Assembly (NCBI GenBank): GCA_934486495.1
Contig: CAKSPW010000045.1
Location: 1-18,560 of the forward strand
From: an uncultured Clostridia bacterium
Lineage (GTDB): Bacteria > Bacillota > Clostridia > UBA1381
Reading direction: 5' to 3'
DNA length: 18,560 nucleotides
A model generated the notes under the pieces. The model was not told the origin of the DNA. It was given only the letters and a program-made list of their open reading frames with translations, and ran no database searches. Of this stretch, positions 7,297 through 16,379 are shown piece by piece; position 1 is the first letter of the stretch, and each line of letters starts with the position of its first letter. Position numbers and translations under genes: made by a program.

Positions 7297-9420
7297 TTAT
7301 TTCATAAGTTTATTAAGCTTTGTAAATACCGGCAACGACTTTATATACGGTCTGCTTGCCTCAAAAACTCGCTCGTAATTTATTCTTATAACCTCATCGG
7401 ATATACTTCTTCTGAAGCCGATTGCAAACCAATTCCAAAAGCCTTCGTCCATAGTATCCGCATTAATCATAATCTCGTGACCCATGCCGCTGCTGTCGAG
7501 AATTTCAAGCGCAAGCTTCGGGAAAACGTATTTGTAAACCGAAATCTCATTTTCCTTAAGCTCCATTATAAGCTCGTACACGCCCTCAGCGCACTTTTCA
7601 GCCTCTTTCGCCCTGTCGGCAACGCTTTGCCATGTAAACACAGCATTTAAAAGCCTTACAAGCAAAAGCGGATTTTCGTTTTCCGCCATATCGTTGAGCA
7701 CCTCAAACTTAAGTTCCTTGTACGTTGCTCTCTGATAAGGCGCATATCCGACCGTTGAAAGCATTTTTCTTACACGCTGAAGGTCATAATCGGCATCTGC
7801 CTTTGACTTTTTCTTTTTAGAAAGCCGTATTCCGTATTTCTGCCAAGCCTCGTTTTTATGACCGAGAACATATTTAAAGCAAGCCTTGCGAATTTCCTCA
7901 TCCTCGGTTGAAGCATCTATAAACGCTATCGCCTCGGCAGTTTCGCTCTCCGACCACAGCGCCGGCGGAGTAAACACAATCGGCAGCGAATCGCTTATCA
8001 TTACCATAGCCGCAAGATTTGTAAAGCATACGAGATATTCCTCTTTATCCTTGAAAAATTCACGCCATGTATCCTTTTCAACACCACGTCTTATAAATGA
8101 GAAAATTCTGAGCAAAAGCGTTGCGCTCTTATCGTCGGGGCTGTTTGACAAAACGATTTTCATAACATCGTCAATGCTGTCATACATCTTACCCAGCTTG
8201 TCCTCGGGCAGGGATTTAAATATGTTTTCCATATTTTTCGGCTCACCCATGCATATTCTTCCTACGCCCTCAATCAAAATCGACTTTATAATATCGTCCT
8301 CAATATCGCCGAAAAGGTCTATATGCGCAGCCATAGCCTCCAATATTTCATACTTAACCTGCTTCATATCGGAGCGTGACAGCATGGAATAAAGATTTTG
8401 AGCACGCTGTTTAAACAGATTTTCACCTACCGAATCATAAAGCTCGCCGAGGCGCTCTCCGACTCCCTGCTCATTTAGTCTTTCATATGAGTTAAGCCAC
8501 ATCATAAGCTGTTTTCCGTTCTCTATCGAAAACTCCTCATAGCTTTTGTAAAGCTCCTCCATCGACATTTCAAAAAGCTTCATCGGCTTTACACCGTCTG
8601 TTTCTATTCGTTGAACGTCAATGTATACACAGCTCGGTCTGCTATCTATATTCTCGTCAGTAATATTGTTTTTACCCGTAACCGTACCGTTAATAATGAT
8701 TTTATCCTGACTCGGAGACGGCAAAAACACATTATTTGTCGAAATTCCGCAGCTGTCGGCTATTCCGTGAGGAAGTATTCTCTTAAGACCGAGAACATAC
8801 ATCGCACTTTCATCTGCCGTTTTTGCGCTTATACAAATATGCGTCTTATCACTGCCCGTAAAAACAGGTATCGCCTGCTCCAAAACAGCGGACATCTGTA
8901 TGCGGTGATTTTGTACAAAGCTGTCGACCTTGCCCAAAAACTCATCATCGATTTCCGCATCGTCAAGAACAGGAAGATAACGCACAAGCGGAATTTCCGT
9001 TTCATCAGCGGTCAGATAGCTTCTGAAGGCTTTTGACGTGTAGAGGCTTTCGGGATAAAATCCGTCCGGCACATCATCACAAATCAGCGCATGAGCAAAG
9101 AAATTCCCTTCCTCACCGTCAAAATCACACCCCGAATAGCACACTCTTATCGCAACATACTTGCCGCTTTGAGTTTTAAATGTGCGAAACATCTTCGGGT
9201 ACAAATTCGGCACAGACGGGTCAAACGGAGTTTTGGAATGATTAAGCTCCGTACCCTTTGGAAGTCTGTATCCGCAAAAACGCATTACATCGTTTATATC
9301 ATCTTTTGTCAGTCCCTGGCTGCATGAATATACACCATATCCCGCACGGTTTGTAAGACCGAGCGTATCATCGGTAAGACTGTACTTAGCCGACGTATAA
9401 ATCAGTTGGTAAATCTTCAT
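7297..9420 (-). CDS. GAP1-N2-domain-like protein
   Basis: A 707-residue soluble protein without signal peptide or membrane span. The first 250 residues resemble the GAP1-N2 domain (GTPase-associated protein 1, N-terminal type 2): it opens IYQLIYTSAKYSL, has a conserved-looking GNFFAHAL (105-112) after a YSGCDFDGEEG turn, then PESLYTSKAFRSY and GLKRILPHGIADSCGISTN (211-229). The remaining 450 residues are rich in predicted helices (for example YKSYEEFSIENG, LLRIFSFIRRG, LLLVRLLNAVFTW) with no enzyme motif I can see. GAP1 proteins were described from comparative genomics as parts of GTPase-linked conflict systems, biochemically little characterised. Start ATG 9420 has GGGGGT 4 bases upstream, 11 bases after the ABC exporter stop. 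No GTPase, protease or vWA gene is present nearby. The domain call is from memory of the family and needs a profile search. Confidence 0.65.
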   Translation of the reverse strand: MKIYQLIYTSAKYSLTDDTLGLTNRAGYGVYSCSQGLTKDDINDVMRFCGYRLPKGTELNHSKTPFDPSVPNLYPKMFRTFKTQSGKYVAIRVCYSGCDFDGEEGNFFAHALICDDVPDGFYPESLYTSKAFRSYLTADETEIPLVRYLPVLDDAEIDDEFLGKVDSFVQNHRIQMSAVLEQAIPVFTGSDKTHICISAKTADESAMYVLGLKRILPHGIADSCGISTNNVFLPSPSQDKIIINGTVTGKNNITDENIDSRPSCVYIDVQRIETDGVKPMKLFEMSMEELYKSYEEFSIENGKQLMMWLNSYERLNEQGVGERLGELYDSVGENLFKQRAQNLYSMLSRSDMKQVKYEILEAMAAHIDLFGDIEDDIIKSILIEGVGRICMGEPKNMENIFKSLPEDKLGKMYDSIDDVMKIVLSNSPDDKSATLLLRIFSFIRRGVEKDTWREFFKDKEEYLVCFTNLAAMVMISDSLPIVFTPPALWSESETAEAIAFIDASTEDEEIRKACFKYVLGHKNEAWQKYGIRLSKKKKSKADADYDLQRVRKMLSTVGYAPYQRATYKELKFEVLNDMAENENPLLLVRLLNAVFTWQSVADRAKEAEKCAEGVYELIMELKENEISVYKYVFPKLALEILDSSGMGHEIMINADTMDEGFWNWFAIGFRRSISDEVIRINYERVFEASRPYIKSLPVFTKLNKLMK

Positions 9421-9431
9421 ATTAACCCCCG

Positions 9432-11228
9432 TTAATCAAGCTCCTTAAGTCCGGTATAAAGCTCGTAATATCTGCCCTTCGTATCAAGAAGCTCCTCGTG
9501 TTTTCCTCTTTCGATTATTTTTCCGTTTTCAAGCACCAAAATCATATCCGAATTCTTAATAGTGGATAGTCTGTGCGCAATAACAAAAGTTGTTCTCTCT
9601 TCCATCAGGTTTTCAAGGCCGCGATTAATTGCCTGTTCCGTTCTTGTATCAACGCTGCTTGTAGCCTCATCGAGTATAAGAACGGGCGCTTTTGAAAGTG
9701 CGGCACGTGCAATATTTAAAAGCTGGCGCTGACCCTGAGAAAGATTTGAACCGTCGCCCGAAAGCACGGTATCGTAGCCGTTCGGAAGATGCTTTATAAA
9801 TCTGTGAGCATCAGCTGTTTTTGCGGCATTGATTACTTCCTCATCGGTTGCGTCAAGCCTTCCGTAGCGGATATTTTCCATTACGGTACCGCTGAAAAGA
9901 TGCGTATCCTGGAGAACCATCGCAATACTGCTCCTAAGTGCATCCTTTTTGTAATCGTTAATATTAATGCCGTCAAACATGATTTCTCCGCTGTCAACAT
10001 CGTAAAATCTCGTAAGAAGATTAATAATTGTTGTTTTCCCCGCTCCGGTCGAGCCGACAAACGCAATTTTATCTCCCTTTTTCGCCTTAAGCGATATATC
10101 GTGAAGAATAACCTTATCGCTTGTGTATGAAAAAGTAACGTTTTTGAGTTCTACATTTTCGCTGACCTGCGGTGCATCGGATATTTGTCCGTTATCAGCC
10201 TCGGGAGATTCGTCCATGAGCGAGAACACTCTCTCCGCACCGGCAAGCGCCGACATAAGCGTTGTAACCTGCATAGAAAGCTCATTTATAGGCCGTGAAA
10301 AATGTCTTGAAAAGTTTACAAAAATCGTAAGACCGCCTATATCGAATTTCCCCGCAATGCAAAGCACGGCACCGACAGCCGCCGTAAGAGAATAATTAAC
10401 CTGGCTTAAGTTTCCCATAACAGGTCCCATTATTCCGCCTAAAAACTGTGCCTTTAGCTGATTTTCACGCAAATCGTTATTATACTTGTCAAAATCCTCA
10501 ACCGACCGCTTTTCACGGCAAAATACCTTTACAACCTTCTGACCCGTAACCGTTTCTTCTATAAAACCGTTAAGATCACCGAGTGCCGACTGCTGTTTTC
10601 TGAAATATCCGCTTGATTTTTCGGCAATCTTTCCCGCCGTTTTTGCAAACAACGGTATCATAACAACAGTTATAAGCGTGAGATAGATGTTTGTATAAAT
10701 CATTACCGCAAGCGTTCCGACAATTGTTATAATGCCCGAAATAAGCCGGATTACGGTGTTGTTTAAAAGCTCACCGACAGTGTCGACATCGTTTGTGTAG
10801 CGGCTCATAAGCTCACCGCGCGTATGTCTGTCAAAGAACGAAATGGGCAGACTCTGCATTTTTGAAAAAAGCTCGCCGCGAATTTTAAATATCGCTCTTT
10901 GAGAAACGCTGACCATTATTTTACTTTGGAAATACATCGCAAGTATACCCACAACGTACACGGCGGCAATGCACACCAAGCCGATAAAAAGCTGCTTTGC
11001 ATTTGCGCCCTCCGAAATACAGTTGTTTATAATAGGTCTTAACATATACGACCCTGCAATACTCGCCACTGAATCCAAAATTACGCATATCAGCGCAACG
11101 GCTATAAGCCCGATATCCGATTTAATATAAGTCAGCAGGCGCATAACAACACCAAATGTGTTTTTAGGTTTACCTTTTGAACCGTGCGTACCTTTTCTGC
11201 CGCCCGGCCCCATCATAGGAGGTGTCAT
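9432..11228 (-). CDS. ABC exporter subunit (TMD-NBD half-transporter, canonical ATPase site)
   Basis: A 598-residue type IV (type I exporter fold) half-transporter: six membrane spans in about 30-330, then an ATPase domain. Seen: Walker A GSTGAGKT (392-399), Q-loop VLQDTHLF, signature LSQGQ (496-500), Walker B LILDE with catalytic E521, and H552 in AHRLST. The signature deviates from LSGGQ (Gly to Gln). With the neighbouring subunit it should form a heterodimer of the BmrCD/TM287-288 type, exporting drugs, lipids or peptides; substrate unknown. A Gly/Pro/Lys-rich N-terminal extension (MTPPMMGPGGRKG...) precedes the first helix. ATG at 11228 overlaps the upstream subunit's stop (ATGA), with AAGGAGG 10 bases ahead, so the two are translationally coupled. 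Confidence 0.95.
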   Translation of the reverse strand: MTPPMMGPGGRKGTHGSKGKPKNTFGVVMRLLTYIKSDIGLIAVALICVILDSVASIAGSYMLRPIINNCISEGANAKQLFIGLVCIAAVYVVGILAMYFQSKIMVSVSQRAIFKIRGELFSKMQSLPISFFDRHTRGELMSRYTNDVDTVGELLNNTVIRLISGIITIVGTLAVMIYTNIYLTLITVVMIPLFAKTAGKIAEKSSGYFRKQQSALGDLNGFIEETVTGQKVVKVFCREKRSVEDFDKYNNDLRENQLKAQFLGGIMGPVMGNLSQVNYSLTAAVGAVLCIAGKFDIGGLTIFVNFSRHFSRPINELSMQVTTLMSALAGAERVFSLMDESPEADNGQISDAPQVSENVELKNVTFSYTSDKVILHDISLKAKKGDKIAFVGSTGAGKTTIINLLTRFYDVDSGEIMFDGININDYKKDALRSSIAMVLQDTHLFSGTVMENIRYGRLDATDEEVINAAKTADAHRFIKHLPNGYDTVLSGDGSNLSQGQRQLLNIARAALSKAPVLILDEATSSVDTRTEQAINRGLENLMEERTTFVIAHRLSTIKNSDMILVLENGKIIERGKHEELLDTKGRYYELYTGLKELD

Positions 11229-12910
11229 TTTTCACTCGCCTCCTTATCCATTTGAGAATAATATATTTCTCTGTACGTGTCATTTGACGACATAAGCGAC
11301 TCATGAGTTCCGTCACCGACTATTTTTCCGTCCGACAAAACTATAATCTTATCTGCGTCAATTACAGACTGTATTCTCTGTGCAATAATAATTTTTGTAG
11401 ACTCGCCGAGAAAAGTTTTGAAGCTTTCCCTTATTTTAGCCTCCGTTGCGCTGTCTACCGCACTCGTTGAGTCGTCAAGAATAAGTATTTTCGGCTTTTT
11501 GATAAGCGCACGTGCTATACAAACCCTCTGCTTTTGACCGCCCGACAGATTACTTCCCCCTTGTTCGAGATAAGTATTATAGCCGTCCGGCAAGCTTCCG
11601 ACAAAGGATGAAACCTGCGCCGCATTGCTTACATCATAAATTTCTTCATCTGATGCGTCTTCCTTGCCCCAGCAAATGTTTTCTCTTAACGTCCCCGAAA
11701 AGAGAACATTGTTTTGAAGCACCATCGCAACACCTTCACGCAAATTTTCAATATTGTAATCGCGCACGTCCGTACCGTCAACAAAAACGCTGCCCTCCGT
11801 TACGTCGTACAATCTCGGAATAAGCTGAACAAGCGTTGTTTTTCCGCTGCCGGTCATTCCGATTATTCCGACAACGCTTCCCGATTTTACGGAAATATTT
11901 ATATCCGACAAAACATTTTCTGCGTTTTCCGAATATCTGAACGAAACATTTTTAAATTCAATATCACCCGATGTAACCTTTTTATCTTTACAACGTGCAT
12001 TTTCATCGGACAAATCTATTTTCTCGTCCGCAACCTCATTTATTCTTTTAAGCGACGCCTTTGCACGTGATGCCTGAAGGAAAATCATCGAAAGCATCAT
12101 AAGCGACGACAAAATCTGCACGATATACGTTGTAAATGCGGTAAGGTCGCCGACATTCATTTTTCCGCCTATAACGAAATTTCCTCCGACCCATACAACA
12201 GCTATTGTTGTGGCATACATGGCAATAGTTGCGATAGGCATAATCGTTATAACGACATTCATAGCCGAAAGCGTTGCACTGCGAAGGTCGGTATTTGCGG
12301 CAGAAAATCTTTTAATCTCAAAATCACGTCTTATAAACGACTTAATAACCCGCATATTCGTTATATTTTCCTGAATTGTCGAGTTTACCTTGTCGAGTTT
12401 TTTCTGCATCGTATCGAAGAGCGGAAACGCCGTTTTCAAAACAAAGTAAATCGCAAGTCCGAGAAGCGGAATTACGGCGGCGATAACAAGCGCAAGCTGA
12501 TAGTTTATCGTGCACGCCATAATAAGTGCGCCTATAAACATTCCCGGTGAGCGAAGCAGCATTATAAGTCCCATTCTGATAATATTTTGTACCTGCGTTA
12601 TATCGTTTGTAAGTCTTGTAACAAGCGAGCCTGTACTGTACTTATCGATATTTTTAAATGAAAAACGCTGAAGCCTTGTGAAAACATCGTTTCTTAAATC
12701 GGCGGCGAAATTAACGGATGCCTGCGTTGCACAATAGCCGCCCAGCACACCGCCGCACATCATGATAAGCGCAAGGAAAAACATTTTTATTCCCATTAGG
12801 ATTACATAATTTGTGTTGCCGTCCGCAATTCCGATATTTATCATGTTCGACACCATTTTCGGAAGAAAAATTTCCCCGACAACCTCTGTAAGCATAAAAA
12901 TCGGCGTCAA
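11225..12910 (-). CDS. ABC exporter subunit (TMD-NBD half-transporter, degenerate ATPase site); true start uncertain
   Basis: Partner half-transporter. Counting from TTG at 12910 it has 561 residues: membrane domain to about 290, Walker A GMTGSGKT (351-358), signature LSGGQ (455-459), Walker B LILDD with Asp480 where catalytic Glu is expected, and Gln511 in AQRIQS where the switch His is expected. That is the degenerate member of a heterodimer. The coordinates use the only canonical start codon, but TTG falls inside the first membrane helix and has no ribosome site. The reading frame is open back to 13000 and encodes a fitting N-terminus (IFTKRYKKYIYPYLKFFIL) just after a strong AAGGGAGG (12975-12968), yet the in-frame codons there are CTG (12967), ATA (12964) and ACG (12958), with no ATG, GTG or TTG. 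The real protein probably starts at 12967 or 12964 by a non-standard codon, or the ATG is lost or misread. It lies just after pyrG. Confidence 0.9.
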   Translation of the reverse strand: MTPIFMLTEVVGEIFLPKMVSNMINIGIADGNTNYVILMGIKMFFLALIMMCGGVLGGYCATQASVNFAADLRNDVFTRLQRFSFKNIDKYSTGSLVTRLTNDITQVQNIIRMGLIMLLRSPGMFIGALIMACTINYQLALVIAAVIPLLGLAIYFVLKTAFPLFDTMQKKLDKVNSTIQENITNMRVIKSFIRRDFEIKRFSAANTDLRSATLSAMNVVITIMPIATIAMYATTIAVVWVGGNFVIGGKMNVGDLTAFTTYIVQILSSLMMLSMIFLQASRAKASLKRINEVADEKIDLSDENARCKDKKVTSGDIEFKNVSFRYSENAENVLSDINISVKSGSVVGIIGMTGSGKTTLVQLIPRLYDVTEGSVFVDGTDVRDYNIENLREGVAMVLQNNVLFSGTLRENICWGKEDASDEEIYDVSNAAQVSSFVGSLPDGYNTYLEQGGSNLSGGQKQRVCIARALIKKPKILILDDSTSAVDSATEAKIRESFKTFLGESTKIIIAQRIQSVIDADKIIVLSDGKIVGDGTHESLMSSNDTYREIYYSQMDKEASEK

Positions 12911-12990
12911 GATAAAAAACTTTAAATACGGATAAATATATTTTTTATACCTTTTCGTAAATATCAGCCTCCCTTGCCTTAATATTCCCT

Positions 12991-14613
12991 TTAATTCTTT
13001 TTATTCATTCTCTCCGCTGCGGCTCTTATGAAGTCACCGAAAAGCGGATGCACCCTGTTCGGACGCGACTTAAATTCCGGATGGAACTGAACGCCGATAA
13101 ACCACGGATGGTTCGGATTTTCTACCATTTCCACAAGCTTTCCGACGGGCGACTTTCCGCTTAGGACAAGACCGTTTTGTGAAATTCGGTCACGGTATTC
13201 GTTATTAAATTCATATCTGTGTCTGTGACGCTCGAAAATATGCGGACAGCCGTAAATTTCAAATGCGCGCGTGCCCTTCTCTATTGCGCACGGATACGCA
13301 CCGAGTCGCATTGTGCCGCCGAGATTTTCTATATTAACCTGATCGAGCATAAGGTCGATTACAGGACTTTTCGTATGAGGATTAAGCTCTGTGCTGTTTG
13401 CATCATCGAGTCCGAGCACATGACGTGAAAACTCTATAACGGCAATTTGCATACCAAGACAGATACCGAAATACGGAATAGCGTTTTCCCTTGCGTATTT
13501 TGCGGCTAAAATCATGCCCTCAATACCTCTTTTACCAAAACCACCGGGAACGAGTATTCCGTCAGCCTCGGAAAGATAGCTGTCTATGTTATCCTCTGTT
13601 AAAAGTTCCGAGTCAATCCAGCTTATATCAACGTTTACATTGTTATGTATACCGCCGTGTTTGAGTGACTCGACAACACTTATGTATGCGTCATGGAGTC
13701 CGACGTATTTGCCGACGAGTGCAATCTTAACACGAGGTCCCTCATCCGTCATAAGAGATTTTACCGTGTCAACCATTTTTGTCCACGACTTTAAATCGGG
13801 TGTTTTATCCTTAAGTCCGAGTCTTCTGCAAACAATTTTCGCCAAGCCCTCCTTTTCAAGCTCAAGAGGAACCTCATAAAGCGTGTCAAGGTCAAGGTTT
13901 TGAATTACGCAGTCGCTCGGTATATTACAGAAAAGTCCGATTTTTTCGGCAATTCCGTCCTCAAGCGGTTTTTCTGTTCTGCACACAATTATATCGGGCT
14001 GAATACCGAGCTGCAAAAGCTCTTTGACAGAATGCTGTGTAGGCTTTGTTTTCTGTTCTCCCGATGTTGAAATATAAGGCACGAGTGTAAGGTGAATGTA
14101 AAGGCAGTTTTCCCTTCCAACCTCATTTGATACCTGTCTTATGGCTTCTAAAAACGGAGTGCTTTCAATATCTCCGACAGTACCGCCGATTTCCGTTATA
14201 ACAATATCCGCCTTATCTGCACCGACGGAGTAAACCTTGCTTTTTATCTCATTCGTTATATGCGGAATAACCTGTACCGTTCTTCCGCCGTAATCGCCGC
14301 GGCGCTCCTTTGAGATAACCGACCAATAAATTTTTCCTGTTGTAACGTTTGAATTGATGCTTAGATTTTCATCAATAAATCTTTCGTAATGACCCAAATC
14401 AAGGTCTGTTTCGGCTCCGTCATCTGTTACAAAAACCTCTCCGTGCTGATACGGACTCATTGTTCCGGGGTCCATGTTGATATACGGGTCAAACTTCTGC
14501 ATTGTTACGCGATAACCTCTCGCCTTTAAAAGACGTCCAAGTGATGCCGCCGTAATTCCTTTGCCTAAACCGGATACAACCCCTCCGGTTACAAAAATGT
14601 ACTTTACCGCCAT
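12991..14613 (-). CDS. pyrG: CTP synthase
   Basis: Makes CTP from UTP, ATP and glutamine; a 540-residue cytosolic enzyme of normal length. The synthetase domain starts MAVKYIFVTGGVVSGLGKG, with the P-loop SGLGKGI at 14-20, and has the family's KFDPYINMDPGTMSPYQHGE block. The glutaminase domain has PGGFGKRG, the nucleophile C385 in FGICLGMQ, and H511/E513 in FHPEF, so the triad is intact. ATG at 14613 is chosen because the family begins there; AAAGG lies 12 bases upstream. ATG at 14625 would add four residues but nearly touches that AAAGG. The 86-base gap after the aminotransferase has small hairpins but no T-run. It appears to be in the same direction and probably the same transcript as the regulator and aminotransferase, though a separate promoter is not excluded. 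Confidence 0.97.
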   Translation of the reverse strand: MAVKYIFVTGGVVSGLGKGITAASLGRLLKARGYRVTMQKFDPYINMDPGTMSPYQHGEVFVTDDGAETDLDLGHYERFIDENLSINSNVTTGKIYWSVISKERRGDYGGRTVQVIPHITNEIKSKVYSVGADKADIVITEIGGTVGDIESTPFLEAIRQVSNEVGRENCLYIHLTLVPYISTSGEQKTKPTQHSVKELLQLGIQPDIIVCRTEKPLEDGIAEKIGLFCNIPSDCVIQNLDLDTLYEVPLELEKEGLAKIVCRRLGLKDKTPDLKSWTKMVDTVKSLMTDEGPRVKIALVGKYVGLHDAYISVVESLKHGGIHNNVNVDISWIDSELLTEDNIDSYLSEADGILVPGGFGKRGIEGMILAAKYARENAIPYFGICLGMQIAVIEFSRHVLGLDDANSTELNPHTKSPVIDLMLDQVNIENLGGTMRLGAYPCAIEKGTRAFEIYGCPHIFERHRHRYEFNNEYRDRISQNGLVLSGKSPVGKLVEMVENPNHPWFIGVQFHPEFKSRPNRVHPLFGDFIRAAAERMNKKN

Positions 14614-14699
14614 AATTTTAACCATGCCTTTCTGCCCTATGTATATATAACCGAAAAAGTCTCGGCGTTTCTGTCCGCAGGGCAAAACAGAAGCTGCTT

Positions 14700-15875
14700 T
14701 TATGCTCTGTGCCTTTTCACAAATCGTTCTATACGTTTCAAGGCTTCATCGATTTCTTCAACCGAATATGCATATGAGCATCTTATAAAGCCCTCTCCGC
14801 ATTTTCCGAACGCTCCTCCCGGCACAACAGCTACGTGTTCTTCTTCAAGAAGTCTGTTACAAAACTCGTCGCTTGACATTCCCAGGCTTTTAACGCACGG
14901 GAATACATAAAACGCGCCTAAAGGCTCAAAACATTCAAGTCCCATTTTTCTAAATCCATCGGTAATAAATCTACGTCTGTAGTTGTATTCACATTTCATT
15001 TCTTCAACATCGTTGTCGCAATTTCTCAAAGCTTCTATTGCGGCATACTGACTTGTTGTCGGTGCACTCATGATTCCGAACTGATGCACCTTTATCATCA
15101 TCTTGATAACGGGTGCCGGACCGAGTGCATAGCCGAGTCGCCAGCCGGTCATTGCAAACGTTTTTGAAAATCCGTTTATAACAACCGTTCTCTCTCTCAT
15201 ACCCTTTATTGCTGAAAACGGCGTATGTTTTTCACCCGAATAGTTAAGCTCACCGTAAATCTCGTCCGAAAGCACCATAATATTCGTATCTTTCAGCACC
15301 TCGGCAATAGCCTCAAGGTCCTTTTTCGACATTACCGCACCCGTGGGATTGTTTGGATACGGAAGAACAAGCACCTTTGTTTTATCCGTTATTTTTGCTC
15401 TTAATTCATCGGGCATTAATCTGAAATCGTTTTTTTCCTTTGTTTCAATAACAACCGGAACACCGCCCGACAGAAGCGTACACGGCTTATAGCATACAAA
15501 GCTCGGTTCGGGGATAAGCACCTCATCACCCGGTTCTATAAAAGTTCTGAGCATTAGGTCGATAGCCTCACTGCCGCCGACGGTTATGGCAATTTCTGTT
15601 TTCGGATCGTACTTAACGCCGTACTTTCTGTCCATATAATTTGCACATTCCGTTCTCAGCTCCAAAAGTCCCGAATTTGCGGTATAATGCGTTCTGCCCT
15701 TTTCAAGCGAATATATTCCCGCCTCACGCACCGTCCACGGCGTTACAAAATCGGGTTCGCCGACGCCGAGCGATATAACATCGTCCATTTGTGCGGCAAG
15801 GTCGAAAAACTTTCTTATTCCCGACGGTGCAATGTTTTGAACGGTTTTGTTCATCAGTTTTCCATAATCTATCAT
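14700..15875 (-). CDS. PLP-dependent class I/II aminotransferase
   Basis: A 391-residue fold-type I aminotransferase. The PLP lysine is K238 in GFSKTFAMTGWRLGY, with R246 nearby for the phosphate. NNPTG (175-179) holds the Asn that contacts the ring, D204 and Y207 in SDEIYGE the pyridine nitrogen and O3', and R365 in GFIRCSY the substrate carboxylate. The start (IAPSGIRKFFDLAAQ) and ISLGVGEPDF are typical of the aspartate/aromatic aminotransferase subgroup common in Clostridia. Its ATG overlaps the stop of the Lrp-type regulator gene (ATGA), with AAGGCAGG about 12 bases ahead, so the two are translationally coupled. The substrate is probably an amino acid sensed by that regulator, which is inference; sequence alone does not separate aspartate, alanine or aromatic specificity. 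Confidence 0.94.
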   Translation of the reverse strand: MIDYGKLMNKTVQNIAPSGIRKFFDLAAQMDDVISLGVGEPDFVTPWTVREAGIYSLEKGRTHYTANSGLLELRTECANYMDRKYGVKYDPKTEIAITVGGSEAIDLMLRTFIEPGDEVLIPEPSFVCYKPCTLLSGGVPVVIETKEKNDFRLMPDELRAKITDKTKVLVLPYPNNPTGAVMSKKDLEAIAEVLKDTNIMVLSDEIYGELNYSGEKHTPFSAIKGMRERTVVINGFSKTFAMTGWRLGYALGPAPVIKMMIKVHQFGIMSAPTTSQYAAIEALRNCDNDVEEMKCEYNYRRRFITDGFRKMGLECFEPLGAFYVFPCVKSLGMSSDEFCNRLLEEEHVAVVPGGAFGKCGEGFIRCSYAYSVEEIDEALKRIERFVKRHRA

Positions 15876-16351
15876 AACGTAATAACCTGCCTTGTATCTT
15901 TTTCATCATCCTCGAAAACAATGCCCTCTTGCTTGTACTTTTTAAGCACAAACGACGTGGACGTGCTTATAACCGACTCCATCGGCGCAAGCTTCTCCGC
16001 TACAAACATTGCAACCTCTTTCATGCTTTTACCCTCGATAATTACGGCAATATCGTGCGTTCCGCTCATAAGATACACCGTTTTAACCTGAGGATACTTA
16101 TAAATCCTCTCCGCAACCTTATCAAAACCCTCGCCACGCTGAGGCGTAACCTTAAGCTCAATAAATGCGTCTACAACCTCTCTGTCAGTCTTATCCCAAT
16201 TAATAAGCGTTTTATATCCCGCTATTATATTCTTTTCTTCAAGCTCCGCTATACGTGAGGCGGCCTCTTCTTCGGTTATACCGAGCATTCTCGCAATATT
16301 CTTATTGCTGCGAGTTGTGTCCTTTTCCAAAATACGTAATATATCCTCCAC
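15872..16351 (-). CDS. Lrp/AsnC-family transcriptional regulator
   Basis: A DNA-binding regulator of about 159 residues. The N-terminal helix-turn-helix is ILEKDTTRSNKNIARMLGITEEEAASRI; the C-terminal ligand-binding (RAM/ACT-like) part contains AFIELKVTPQRGEGFDKVAERIYKYPQVKTVYLMSGTHDIAV. There is no ATG in frame. GTG at 16351 gives the family-like start VEDILRILEKD with AAAGGA 11 bases away; GTG at 16360 gives three extra residues but is only 2 bases from the same site. I prefer 16351, with modest certainty. It is co-encoded with the aminotransferase (4-base overlap), a common clostridial pair, so it likely controls that gene and itself in response to an amino acid. A promoter and a leader hairpin lie upstream. 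Confidence 0.92.
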   Translation of the reverse strand: MEDILRILEKDTTRSNKNIARMLGITEEEAASRIAELEEKNIIAGYKTLINWDKTDREVVDAFIELKVTPQRGEGFDKVAERIYKYPQVKTVYLMSGTHDIAVIIEGKSMKEVAMFVAEKLAPMESVISTSTSFVLKKYKQEGIVFEDDEKDTRQVITL

Positions 16352-16379
16352 GCATATCACAATCCTTTCATGTGTTTTC

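Noticed and set aside
14614..14699. Possible pyrG attenuator or reiterative-transcription control (GGGC before the start)
   Set aside because: An AGGGC follows a TATATA-like box, recalling the Bacillus pyrG start, but there is no acceptable -35 and the start codon follows within 20 bases, leaving no room for a terminator hairpin.
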